This document shows positions 33,959 through 42,772 of a DNA stretch of 64,000 nucleotides, piece by piece (the first letter of the stretch is position 1; every line of letters begins with the position of its first letter). A program made the translations under genes and the position numbers. The notes below the pieces were generated by a model. The model was not told the DNA's origin, did no database searches, and worked only from the letters and a program-made list of their open reading frames with translations. Source of the DNA: F22 sp963668535 (GTDB taxonomy: Bacteria > Bacteroidota > Bacteroidia > Bacteroidales > Bacteroidaceae); NCBI GenBank assembly GCA_963668535.1, contig OY764867.1:992001-1056000 (forward strand), in the 5' to 3' direction.

Positions 33959-35991
33959 TTAAAAAATAATTTTTCCAGAGAACAACCAAGTACGTTTTGT
34001 GGCTTGTGTAAACATCAATGATGATGCTCCTTGGGTGGGTTGCAATACGTATGCTTGCGATTGAATATTATCTGAATTGAACACATTCAAGACAGACGCA
34101 CCTATAGTACAGTTAAAAGCTCCATAGGAAAAATTGTAATTGATTCCACTGTCAAAACGGTGATACGCTCCAGTCAATTCAAAACCACTGCCATAAATAT
34201 ATTGACTAGACAATGTACAATCCCCCAAATGCCAAGTTGCTGCCGATTTCCACTCATGCCACAATTGACTACTCATAGGAACATCTAGGCAAGACCATCG
34301 GCCCTGATTGATACCTATACTTCAAACCAGTGGAATAAAGTTGTTTTGTTGCTTTTTAAAGCAAATAACGAGTTGAATACTGCGTAAATTCTCCATCAAT
34401 AAGTAATCTATGGTTCCCCCAATACATGCTGTGTTGTATAATGGTACGCTTCTCGCTGACAGACACCTCTTGAGATTCTTTAGATGTGCCAACAGAAAAC
34501 CGATTGTCTGCCTTAGAATAAGTAGACATCAATGAAGTGGTATAGCCAGATTTCCACTGATAGCCATAATGTATCATTCCACTATACTGATGCATCGTTC
34601 TATTGCCTTCACCTCCATTGATCGATGATTGTTTACTATTTACACCACTTGTAATGGTATAATCAAGTGCTTCGCTATTGGTGTACAATTGCATTTGTAT
34701 ATGATGCTGATTACGCTTGCCCCAATTGCCTACAACTCCAACGTGAAAATCGGAATAGGTATAATCAGGGTGAACAAGAAATGTAACCGAATCATTGTGC
34801 TGTTGGCCTGCCTGTTGCTGCCATCCTACTTTAGACAAAACAGCTTCAGAATTAGTACCTGCATTTTGAGTGCCAATTTTAGCATTGCGACTTCGTCTTA
34901 AATAGGCATCATCAAATAATTCTCGGAAACTATGACGATAAGCAACTGAAAAAGAGATCTTTTTGGTAATAGGTATAGCACTGTATAGGGAGGCTAAATT
35001 GTTACTTACTTGACCTTCTACACGTGTTTTTTTGCTCGGTATTCTACTTTTGACTTCAACAACACCGCCAGTATGGCTCCCCAATGTTGCATCATGATTG
35101 ACCTTCTGCACGCTAATATGGTCTATTATCATAGGATTTACGACACCAATTTGTTTACTCATACTATTGGATACAAACAAACGCATCCCATCAAGATAAA
35201 TCGCTGATTCATCTCCAGTACTCCCCCATATTATTGGATCGCTGACAGGTTCGCCTGAAGCACGAACGCCTGGCATTAAACGCAATGTTTGCCAGCTACT
35301 ATTATCTACAGTACCAGGCGAATCAAGCATCATATTTTTATGTATCAACGTATGGTCTTGGTAATCACTATACTGCATTAGTAATGAAGAAGCATTAGGA
35401 CGTACAAGGACTTCTTCTAGCGTATTGTTTGCTAAACGCAGTGACAACTCGTGCCTACCATGTAGCAAAATAGTATCTAGAGGTTGATAACCGACAAATT
35501 GTAAAGTAATTTTTGTATGAGGTTTGGGCGAAGAGAAAGAAAAGGCACCATTTTTATCACAACTAACATAAAGCCCCTTACCATGTATAATGGCATACTC
35601 CATTGGATTTTTTTCTTCAGAATCACGCACTATCCCTTGATAGTAATACATACGAGACTTTTTCTTAACAGGGGGGGCTATGTGGTAAACCTTTTGTCTT
35701 AGTAGGTCTGTAAATAACATACACATCGCCTACCTTTTTATGCTGCAAGGGAGTGTTCAACAACAAATAATCAAGGGCTTTCTCAATATCAAGAAAGTCT
35801 TTTCTTAACGTCACCTTATATGGAGCAACAACATGGCTATCAAAAGAAATTGATGGAGTTATACGAATCAAGACAGATTCAAGGCTCTCTTCTGTAGCAT
35901 ACACACTCACTTCCTGAGCTTGAACGGCCACAATGGATTTCAAGCTAAAAAGAACTAGAAGTATAGTTATGAAACTTAGACGTTTTATCAT
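33959..35991 (-). pseudogene. STN-domain TonB-dependent receptor (FecA-like), broken in several places
   Basis: Three segments of one receptor gene. 35991-35665 codes a signal peptide and STN domain (about 105 residues) that would contact FecR. It ends prematurely after a C7 tract (35671-35677). One C fewer would join it to the next frame (VKKKSRMYYYQGIVRD), which carries the carboxypeptidase-regulatory-like domain, the plug (LRLMPGVRASGEPV...IYLDGMRLF) and early barrel strands. That frame stops at a TAA at 34356-34358. Beyond it, KQLYSTGLKY continues in the same frame, and a one-base shift near 34310 leads to INQGRW and the last barrel strands, ending SGKIIF. The barrel also seems short for the family, so an internal deletion is possible. 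Its ATG overlaps the fecR-like stop (ATGA). Confidence 0.85.
35671..35677 (-). repeat. Homopolymeric C7 tract in the receptor gene
   Basis: Seven G on the given strand (seven C in the coding sense) lie exactly where the STN reading frame and the plug reading frame must join. Six C would make the two frames continuous. Confidence 0.75.
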
Positions 35992-36764
35992 TCAATTACT
36001 TTAATCGTGACATCAAAAGTACTCTCAATAGCATTCAATATATCATTGATTGGTGTGTCTGATACAAATTTTGCGGTATAGAAATGGTGTATATCTCCAT
36101 CGACTTCTAAACGGACATCGTATCGACGCATCAATTCATTTATGACTTGTGATAGGGGAACATGACGAAAAGAAAAGGCTTGCTGTGTCCAAACGATAGA
36201 AGAGGATATATCTTGGACTTGCGTAGTCTTCAATGTATTGTTGATCAATCGTACTTCCATAGACGGTGTAAGCACAACTTTTTGATCGGAACTACTGACA
36301 GCGACTTTACCGGTCAGACAAGACACATGAAAACCATCCTTACGCATATAGGCATTAAACTTGGTGCCTAATACTTTAATTTCACCTCGTGGATTGGTTA
36401 CAGTAAATTTTTTCCCTTTTGTGACTTCAAAATAAGCTTCACCTTCTAAATGAACGGTACGATACACAAACCACAAAAGAGGGCGATAAGTCAAATAGCT
36501 AGCAGAATTTAACTCGACACGACTTCTATCGGGCAATGATACAACCAGTTGTTCACCACGGTCAACATGTATTTCTTTCTGATATAAGCTACCTATAAGT
36601 AAGCAGACAACCATAGTAGCAACAAGGCTATATGCTAGGATAGGCATCCAATGATTACCCTGATAACCCTTTTGCACAAGCGGTTCAAAAGTAGAATCCC
36701 AAATCTCTTCTTTGCTATGCTTCCACTTAGGTGTAACGCGTATGTTTATTTTTTCAACATCCAT
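35988..36764 (-). CDS. FecR-family anti-sigma/sigma-regulator protein
   Basis: 258 residues from MDVEKINIRV. A cytoplasmic N-terminus of about 55 residues precedes one transmembrane segment (MPILAYSLVATMVVCLLIGSL, about 40-60). The periplasmic FecR domain follows (RGEQLVVSLPDRSRVELNSAS...HLEGEAYFEV...VLGTKFNAY). A C-terminal STN-like DUF4974 domain (FRHVPLSQVINELMRRYDV) ends the protein. It relays signals from the receptor STN domain to the ECF sigma factor. The start at 36836 would lie inside the sigma gene. The chosen ATG is 2 bases beyond the sigma stop, and the stop overlaps the receptor ATG, so the three form a tight operon. Confidence 0.92.
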   Translation of the reverse strand: MDVEKINIRVTPKWKHSKEEIWDSTFEPLVQKGYQGNHWMPILAYSLVATMVVCLLIGSLYQKEIHVDRGEQLVVSLPDRSRVELNSASYLTYRPLLWFVYRTVHLEGEAYFEVTKGKKFTVTNPRGEIKVLGTKFNAYMRKDGFHVSCLTGKVAVSSSDQKVVLTPSMEVRLINNTLKTTQVQDISSSIVWTQQAFSFRHVPLSQVINELMRRYDVRLEVDGDIHHFYTAKFVSDTPINDILNAIESTFDVTIKVIE

Positions 36765-36766
36765 AA

Positions 36767-37306
36767 TCAAAGCCAATTTTGTAAAGCAAAAAATACTACT
36801 CCAAGATATAAAAGCGGCATATGTTGACGCAACCATTTTAAAGCATTGGACATGCGCTTTTCAACTGTTTTTTCCGAGATGTCTAAACGCTCAGCAATTT
36901 CACGATAAGTCAAACCTTCATCACGATTCATCAAAAAAGCAACTCGTTGACCTTCATTCATGGTAGACAAGGCAGAGGCAATTTGTTTCTTTAACTCTGC
37001 ATATTGAAGCACACTTTCAGGTGTTTCTTGTATCTCATCACTTTGTACCTTCAAATATTGGTCAAACTGAACTTTTGTCTGTCCTTTGCGATAATGGCTA
37101 ACAATAAGATCAGCAGCCATTTTATACAATAAGCTTTTCAAATGTTCCGTGTCATGCCATTGCTTACGTTTCTCCCAAAGTTTTAAGAAAACATCTTGTG
37201 CATAATCCGTTGCCATATCCTCATCGCTTATACGATAATAGATATAGTTACGTAAAGCATCAAAATGCTTATCAAATAAAAACTTAAATTGTTCACAATC
37301 TAACAT
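36767..37306 (-). CDS. ECF (FecI-like) RNA polymerase sigma factor
   Basis: A 179-residue sigma-70 family ECF protein with region 2 (YRISDEDMATDYAQDVFLKLWEKR, about 24-50) and region 4 (LSTMNEGQRVAFLMNRDEGLTYREIAERLDISEKTVEKRM, about 112-155). It ends in a hydrophobic patch. It should direct transcription of the receptor locus and perhaps other genes when released by the FecR-like protein. A GCAAATATG (37338-37346) reads as CATATTTGC on the - strand, one mismatch from the -7 consensus. A GGTTTAAACC palindrome lies at 37325-37334 between it and the gene. Confidence 0.92.
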   Translation of the reverse strand: MLDCEQFKFLFDKHFDALRNYIYYRISDEDMATDYAQDVFLKLWEKRKQWHDTEHLKSLLYKMAADLIVSHYRKGQTKVQFDQYLKVQSDEIQETPESVLQYAELKKQIASALSTMNEGQRVAFLMNRDEGLTYREIAERLDISEKTVEKRMSNALKWLRQHMPLLYLGVVFFALQNWL

Positions 37307-37373
37307 CTTTGAAAGGTATTACATGGTTTAAACCGTAGCAAATATGTTTTACCCTACACGAAAGCATGATTTT

Positions 37374-38189
37374 TTATTCAGCTTTATAAGACTTTGCTTT
37401 AAACTCGGAGTCATCTTTAATCAATTCTTCTGTAAGCTTAGCTTCCAATTGCTGGGCGGAGAGATTGGTCAGTAGTTGTCCATGAATGGCCACAGCAATA
37501 CGTCCTGTTTCTTCTGAAACAATAACAGCCAATGCATCGCATTCCTGAGAGATTCCGACCGCAGCACGGTGACGTAACCCTAGACGTTTAGAAATTTGAG
37601 TACCTTGATGGGCAACAGGCAAAATGCAGCCTGCAGCTTTTATTCTATCATTGGCAATAATCATCGCTCCATCGTGTAGAGGAGAATTTTTGAAAAAGAT
37701 ATTTTCAATAAGACGTTGACTGAGGATAGCATCTAACTCTTCACCTGTTTGTACAATATCGTCTAGTGGGCTATTCCGTTCGATCACCATTAAGGCACCA
37801 ATACGCTGTTTACCCATATTCATGGCAGACATCACAATAGCCAATATGGACTGATTGGTTTTATGCCCTTGTTGTTCTTTATTCAACAACATATTGATCA
37901 AACGGCCACTTCGTTGTGCGCCAATAGTAAACAAGAAACGACGTATCTCGTCTTGAAATAGAATAATAAGTGCTAAGACCCCAACACTGACTAGCTTATC
38001 AAAGATACTACCAAGTAGACGCATTTCAAAGACTTGACTCACAAGTAGCCAAACTACGATAAACACCATTATACCCACAAAAGCTGGCAGAGACCCTGAC
38101 TGCCTCATCAGTTTGAAGACATAATAGAGTAGTCCACCTACAAGTAAGATGTCCAAAACATCTTTGAATCCAATTGATATAATATCCAT
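37374..38189 (-). CDS. cdaA: Diadenylate cyclase
   Basis: A 271-residue CdaA-type enzyme making c-di-AMP from two ATP. Three N-terminal membrane helices (about 10-26, 34-50, 65-80) precede the DAC domain, with its two catalytic motifs DGA (173-175) and RHR (206-208). The C-terminus is a short charged tail. The gene follows folP by 5 bases on the same strand, so the pair is cotranscribed. The usual Gram-positive partner cdaR is absent, as is typical in this phylum. A PgpH-like HD hydrolase that could degrade the product is encoded at 58.3 kb. Confidence 0.95.
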   Translation of the reverse strand: MDIISIGFKDVLDILLVGGLLYYVFKLMRQSGSLPAFVGIMVFIVVWLLVSQVFEMRLLGSIFDKLVSVGVLALIILFQDEIRRFLFTIGAQRSGRLINMLLNKEQQGHKTNQSILAIVMSAMNMGKQRIGALMVIERNSPLDDIVQTGEELDAILSQRLIENIFFKNSPLHDGAMIIANDRIKAAGCILPVAHQGTQISKRLGLRHRAAVGISQECDALAVIVSEETGRIAVAIHGQLLTNLSAQQLEAKLTEELIKDDSEFKAKSYKAE

Positions 38190-38194
38190 AAACT

Positions 38195-39055
38195 TTAGTT
38201 TTTAGGTTCGCAAGATTGCATCTTTTCTACTATTCGGATGGTTTCTACAGCTTCTTTTACGTCATGTACCCGTAATATATTGGCTCCTTTCTGAAGGGCT
38301 ATCGTATGCAACACTGTGGTGCCATTCAAGGCTTCTTGAGGAGTCGAGTCAAACAATTTATAGATCATTGATTTTCGAGAAACTCCCACTAATATAGGCA
38401 ACTCAAAAGTTTGAAAATCTTCCATCCAACTTAGCATCTCGTAATTATGATCTATTGATTTGCCAAAGCCAAAACCAGGATCTAAAATAATATCATTGAC
38501 ACCCAAATCATACAACTCATTTACTTTTTTAGAAAAATACTTCATGACCTCTTGTTCCAAGTGATCGTAATAAGGGTGTACCTGCATATCTTGTGGCGTG
38601 CCTTGCATATGCATCATGATATATGGTACTTGTAAATCAGCTACTGTCTGAAACATATGATCATCCATGCTCCCAGCTGCGATGTCATTGATGATTGCGA
38701 CACCATATTCTTCGACACACATTCGTGCTACGTCAGCACGAAACGTATCAACTGACAAATTGGCTTGAGGGTACTCTTTATTGATAAGTAGTAATGCATG
38801 GCGCAAACGAGCCATCTCCTCTTCTTGAGTAATATGCTTAGCCCCAGGGCGAGACGAGTATGCACCTATATCAATAATGCTTCCTCCTTGAGTCAAGATT
38901 TCATCACAACGATTCAAGATATCTTGGTCTGCTTGCTTTCTCGATTGCTCGTAAAAAGAATCAGGAGTAATATTTAAAATACCCATCACACGTGGAATCT
39001 TTAAGTCTATAAGATCTCCTTGTAGATTTAAAAGAAGGGGTCTATCTGCTAGCAT
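38195..39055 (-). CDS. folP: Dihydropteroate synthase
   Basis: A 286-residue TIM-barrel enzyme joining p-aminobenzoate to the pterin pyrophosphate in folate synthesis, the target of sulfonamides. It has the signature PRVMGILNITPDSFY (about 21-35), SIDIGAYSSRPGA, the DP/GFGFGKS pterin site, and the C-terminal RVHDVKEAVE. A longer frame begins at a TTG at 39085; the ATG at 39055 matches family length better and is used. It is first gene of folP-cdaA. Confidence 0.95.
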   Translation of the reverse strand: MLADRPLLLNLQGDLIDLKIPRVMGILNITPDSFYEQSRKQADQDILNRCDEILTQGGSIIDIGAYSSRPGAKHITQEEEMARLRHALLLINKEYPQANLSVDTFRADVARMCVEEYGVAIINDIAAGSMDDHMFQTVADLQVPYIMMHMQGTPQDMQVHPYYDHLEQEVMKYFSKKVNELYDLGVNDIILDPGFGFGKSIDHNYEMLSWMEDFQTFELPILVGVSRKSMIYKLFDSTPQEALNGTTVLHTIALQKGANILRVHDVKEAVETIRIVEKMQSCEPKN

Positions 39056-39451
39056 ATGGTTTATGTTTTTAATGATGTGGATCAAGGGAGAGAATTATTA
39101 ATGTACATTCTACTGTTTCAAGTCTAACATACAAGTAAGCGCACTACTTTTATCGAGATTTTGTTTCTTAAGAAGACTTATCATACACGATATTACAAAT
39201 GGCTTATCTAGTAAATTAACCTCAAAATAAATATTTACACTACTCATCTTGAATGGATACAAATATAAATATTCTTACTTAATAGAGCATTATAAATACT
39301 CAATAAAGGTGTTTTTTGATCTATATCTGGAACAGAATATCAAATATGCTTTCATGCTTACTACATTCGTATACAAAATATCCCGATTACTTTTAAATAG
39401 TTATAGTAATCGGGATATTTATATCGTACGACCAAAATCACAACTGTATTT
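39056..39451. other. Intergenic region with one strong hairpin
   Basis: 396 bases between folP and the cupin gene, both on the - strand. Apart from the hairpin at 39376-39420 nothing coding or RNA-like was recognised. An open frame across 39249-39641 on the + strand lies largely antisense to the cupin gene and has no family character. No exact TAnnTTTG element facing folP was found. Confidence 0.6.
39376..39420 (-). terminator. Cupin gene terminator
   Basis: AAATATCCCGATTACT (39376-39391) pairs perfectly over 16 bp with 39405-39420 around a 13-base loop, about 30 bases beyond the cupin stop. Confidence 0.8.
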
Positions 39452-39901
39452 TTACCACTGTACTTTTTCTTCAAGGATTTCGCCGTCTTTGGCATCATCA
39501 GCACTAAAACTATTGCTCTTATACTGTACACAAATCATCACAAGTGGCTCTGAACCATTGTTTCGCAAAGCACGCTTGCCTTTAGGAGCTACACGCACAA
39601 CACTACCTTCTTTGATAGGAAACACCTCTCCGTCCACTTGAAATTCTCCCCATCCCTTGACGAATAAATATAATTCTTCGTGTGTTTTATGTGTATGCAA
39701 AAAGCCTGTTTCTTGTCCAGGCGCATATATTTGAAAAGACATTTCAGCACCTGTTGTGTGCAAAGCTTCTCCAACAAATACTTTACCTAGGATTTCGACT
39801 CCAGGTGCAAGAGTCAAAACATGTTCATTTAATTCGTTCATTGCACCAACTTCAATAGATGAATAATTCACTCCCTCAGATTGTTTTTTAATTTCTTTCA
39901 T
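39452..39901 (-). CDS. Cupin-domain protein
   Basis: A 149-residue single cupin barrel. Motif 1 appears as GQETGFLHTHKTHEELYLFVKG, with the two His and the Glu that bind metal, and motif 2 as PIKEGSVVRVAPKGKRALRN. It may be a small-molecule binding or isomerase-type cupin; the ligand is unknown. The frame can start at a TTG at 39910, but ATG at 39901 is preferred. It is divergent from an HxlR-type regulator 379 bases away, which likely controls it. TATCTTTGC at 40100-40108 faces this gene. Confidence 0.85.
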   Translation of the reverse strand: MKEIKKQSEGVNYSSIEVGAMNELNEHVLTLAPGVEILGKVFVGEALHTTGAEMSFQIYAPGQETGFLHTHKTHEELYLFVKGWGEFQVDGEVFPIKEGSVVRVAPKGKRALRNNGSEPLVMICVQYKSNSFSADDAKDGEILEEKVQW

Positions 39902-40099
39902 TTTTGCCAATTTAAATATTAAACATATAATTACTGCTCACACTAACTTGAACGGTTATAAGCAGAAAAGCCTCAACATACAACTAAGACTTATCAACTT
40001 AATCAAAAAATCAGATACTTGAAAATCACAGATGTATATACTCTTTGATAAGAATAAAACATGGTGCATCTCCATTATTGAATCACTTACTTTTTCACT

Positions 40100-40108
40100 G
40101 CAAAGATA
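40100..40108 (-). promoter_or_regulatory. Putative cupin gene -7 element
   Basis: GCAAAGATA reads TATCTTTGC toward the cupin gene, an exact consensus match. Confidence 0.5.
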
Positions 40109-40248
40109 TGGTAAAATACTATCAGAAACAATAAGTATAAAAAAGAGAGTTAATTACCTATTGGTTAGTTTTACTGATTATCAGCAACAAAAAAAATATT
40201 ATATGGTGAATATTTTTATTTTTCATCATATAATCAAAATCAAATTCT

Positions 40249-40257
40249 TATATTTGG
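40249..40257 (+). promoter_or_regulatory. Putative HxlR gene -7 element
   Basis: TATATTTGG, 24 bases before the ATG at 40281. Confidence 0.55.
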
Positions 40258-40280
40258 CACATACAAACTAAAAGAGAGTT

Positions 40281-40661
40281 ATGACAAAAATATATATAGC
40301 AGATTCTTACAATAGGAATTGTCCAATACGCAATATCCTTTCACGTCTAAGTGATAAATGGTCTATACTAACTATTATGGTGCTTGATAAGAACGATGAG
40401 CCATTGCGTTTTAAAGAGCTACAACGCTCAATACCAGACATTTCACAAAAAATGCTGACAGTTACTTTAAGAACACTTGAAGAAGATGGCTTAGTAACGC
40501 GTAAAGCCTTTCCTGTTGTGCCACCACGCGTTGAATATGCACTTACCGAACGTGCTTACACGTTAATTCCTCATATTAATAACTTAATAGAATGGGCAAG
40601 TGCAAATATGGATGACATAATGCATGATCGCTGGAAAAGCATGAAAAAGAAACAAAAATAA
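40281..40661 (+). CDS. HxlR-family transcriptional regulator
   Basis: A 126-residue winged-helix protein of the HxlR type. It has the conserved CPIRNILSRLSDKWSILTI start, the recognition segment FKELQRSIPDISQKMLTVTLRTLEEDGLV and the wing VPPRVEYALTERAYTL. The single Cys near residue 14 is common in redox- or electrophile-sensing members, but sensing here is not shown. An AGAGAG ribosome site precedes the ATG. It probably represses the divergent cupin gene. Confidence 0.9.
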   Translation: MTKIYIADSYNRNCPIRNILSRLSDKWSILTIMVLDKNDEPLRFKELQRSIPDISQKMLTVTLRTLEEDGLVTRKAFPVVPPRVEYALTERAYTLIPHINNLIEWASANMDDIMHDRWKSMKKKQK

Positions 40662-40731
40662 ACGGGACACGCATTATTCAATTCAATTATATATTGTATA
40701 AAATCAAGACAAAATATCTAGTAAAAAATAC

Positions 40732-40740
40732 TACCTTTGT
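40732..40740 (+). promoter_or_regulatory. Putative murF -7 element
   Basis: TACCTTTGT, 21 bases before the murF ATG. Confidence 0.6.
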
Positions 40741-40761
40741 CTTTATTAAAAAGAATCAGAA

Positions 40762-42072
40762 ATGACAGATATAAAGACTATACATTCTATTTTTGTCCAG
40801 TCTAATGGACTCACAACGGATAGTCGTCAAGTACGTCCTGGTATGGTATATCTTGCTATCAAAGGAGATCGTTTTGACGGCAACACATTTGTAGAACAAG
40901 CGCTCAAAGATGGGGCTATAGCAGCTATTATAGACGATGAAACAATAGCTACACAGCTGCAAAACAAGCGCATACTCCTATGCGAGAACACTTTGACAAC
41001 CTTGCAAGAATTAGCTCATTATCACCGGATGACCTTGGACATTCCAGTTATTGGTATCACTGGTACTAATGGAAAAACGACAACAAAAGAATTGATTGCT
41101 GCCGTACTTCAAAAGAAATACAATGTGCTGTATACCCAAGGGAATCTCAACAATCATATTGGTGTACCACTCACGCTATTACAGATCACAAAAAAGCATC
41201 ATATTGCTGTCATTGAAATGGGAGCCAATCATCCATTGGAAATTGATACATTAAGTCGAATTGCGGTTCCAACTCATGGATTAATTACAAATGTTGGAAA
41301 GGCTCATCTTGAAGGATTTGGAAATTTCGAGGGAGTAATACAAACAAAAACAGAGTTGTATCGTTTTTTGGCCGAAAGCGTACAAGCATCAGCACAATCT
41401 GTTACTCATAAACCATTAGGAGCTATATTCTATGATGAAGAGAATGAGTTTTTAAAACCATATCTACCAAAAATAAATTCACAATATCTTAAACCATATG
41501 TAACTGGGCAGATCCTTAAAGCCGATCCTGCCTTAAAAATATCATGGAAAGAAGAACAGTGCATTCAAACCAAACTAGTTGGTACATACAATTTAAAAAA
41601 CATGTTGGCAGCAGTCACCATTGGACAATACTTTAATGTGCCAGATCAAGATATTAATGATGCTTTAAGCCATTATACACCGACTAACAATCGCTCTCAA
41701 TACACTATCACAGAGACCAACCGATTGATTGTTGATGCCTATAATGCTAACCCTACAAGCATGCACGCAGCAATAGACAACTTTGCTACTATCACAATGG
41801 CAAACAAGGTGTTGATACTAGGTGATATGAAAGAGTTAGGACAAGATTCATTAAAAGAACATCAACGCATTGTTGATTTGTTGAAGACTCTAAACTTTGA
41901 AGAAGTCTTTTTAATTGGGCACGAGTTTCAACAAACAGAATCTGACTTTACAACTTTTGCTAATCGCAGTGATTTTGAAATGTATCTTACCATACATCCC
42001 TTGATTGATAAAACAATTTTAATCAAAGGATCAAATGGGATGCAACTATACCGTCTTCCACAAATATTATAG
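40762..42072 (+). CDS. murF: UDP-N-acetylmuramoyl-tripeptide--D-Ala-D-Ala ligase
   Basis: A 436-residue Mur ligase adding D-Ala-D-Ala to the UDP-MurNAc-tripeptide in peptidoglycan synthesis. It has the N-terminal substrate domain (DSRQVRPGMVYLAIKGDRFDG), the ATP P-loop GITGTNGKTTTKE (about 98-110), the central EMGANHPLEI, and the C-terminal Rossmann domain with YNANPTSM. It stands outside the dcw cluster here. The GNAT gene follows 13 bases after the stop and is likely cotranscribed. Confidence 0.95.
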   Translation: MTDIKTIHSIFVQSNGLTTDSRQVRPGMVYLAIKGDRFDGNTFVEQALKDGAIAAIIDDETIATQLQNKRILLCENTLTTLQELAHYHRMTLDIPVIGITGTNGKTTTKELIAAVLQKKYNVLYTQGNLNNHIGVPLTLLQITKKHHIAVIEMGANHPLEIDTLSRIAVPTHGLITNVGKAHLEGFGNFEGVIQTKTELYRFLAESVQASAQSVTHKPLGAIFYDEENEFLKPYLPKINSQYLKPYVTGQILKADPALKISWKEEQCIQTKLVGTYNLKNMLAAVTIGQYFNVPDQDINDALSHYTPTNNRSQYTITETNRLIVDAYNANPTSMHAAIDNFATITMANKVLILGDMKELGQDSLKEHQRIVDLLKTLNFEEVFLIGHEFQQTESDFTTFANRSDFEMYLTIHPLIDKTILIKGSNGMQLYRLPQIL

Positions 42073-42085
42073 TAAAATAGAAGCG

Positions 42086-42772
42086 ATGAAAACGACTATA
42101 CAATTTAAACAGTTGGCGGATCATGGTTGCCGTTGTCGCCATATGATTCAGCAAGACTTTGCTCACATAAAAGGAGTGTATGGCCTGCATAGTGACATGA
42201 TTAATAATACTGTAATTATCGATCACACAGAAGAAGTCACTTACCCACAATTAGTTGAATGCTTGGAAAATATGGGCTACGAAGTAATAAAACCACATTA
42301 TTATATCCGAAAAGCCACTACGGAAGATATTGATACATTGTCTATGCTTGCAATGGACGTTATACGCAATAACTATGGTACTTTCCTAGGTGAAAGCATA
42401 GTGGAAGCACATATTAATAGTGGAATGGTAACAAAAGAAATAGAAGATAGTCTTGATACAACAATATTACTAAGCATTTCAGAACAAGAAGACCAAGAAG
42501 AAAATATATTAGCATATACTGCGCACAAAGAAGAACTCATACAAACTCTGATGGTACGAGTGGGATGTCAACATCAGGGTATAGGTACATACCTACTACA
42601 ATATATTATGAATTACCTACTAAAAGAATATACAACACTACGTATTGAAGCATTGGCCAACAATATTCCTGCCATACGTTGTTACGAAAAAGCTGGATGG
42701 CGGAAAAGCGGAATTAAAGAGACTCGCGATAAGCAACTAACATTACTTGAAATGGCATACACGAGTCTATAA
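42086..42772 (+). CDS. GNAT acetyltransferase with N-terminal HMA-like domain
   Basis: 228 residues from MKTTIQFKQL. Residues 1-70 resemble a heavy-metal-associated ferredoxin fold: GCRCRHMIQQDFAHIKGVYGL, then a TVIIDHTEEVTYPQLVECLENMGYEV ending as in CopZ. The metal CxxC is replaced by CxC. Residues 72-228 form a GNAT domain with YIRKATTEDIDTLSML, the acetyl-CoA motif VRVGCQHQGIGTYLLQ and NIPAIRCYEKAGWRKSG. A protein or small-molecule acetyltransferase is likely; a metal-sensing or ligand role for the N-domain is inference. A start at 42035 would lie inside murF. The 3' end overlaps the convergent lrgB stop by 6 bases. Confidence 0.8.
   Translation: MKTTIQFKQLADHGCRCRHMIQQDFAHIKGVYGLHSDMINNTVIIDHTEEVTYPQLVECLENMGYEVIKPHYYIRKATTEDIDTLSMLAMDVIRNNYGTFLGESIVEAHINSGMVTKEIEDSLDTTILLSISEQEDQEENILAYTAHKEELIQTLMVRVGCQHQGIGTYLLQYIMNYLLKEYTTLRIEALANNIPAIRCYEKAGWRKSGIKETRDKQLTLLEMAYTSL

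Larger units (their letters stand above)
39902..40280. other. Divergent control region between cupin and HxlR genes
   Basis: 379 bases without a supported gene. It holds TATCTTTGC (40100-40108, facing the cupin) and TATATTTGG (40249-40257, facing hxlR). The cupin transcript would have a leader near 190 bases. A 79-codon open frame at 40032-40271 is very AT-rich with no recognisable features and is not called. Confidence 0.55.

Noticed and set aside
39249..39641. 130-codon + strand open frame
   Set aside because: It is antisense to the cupin gene in its second half, crosses a terminator hairpin in its first half and has no recognisable features.
40032..40271. 79-codon open frame between cupin and HxlR genes
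   Set aside because: Composition is that of AT-rich intergenic DNA, it overlaps both predicted promoters, and no ribosome site or domain is visible.
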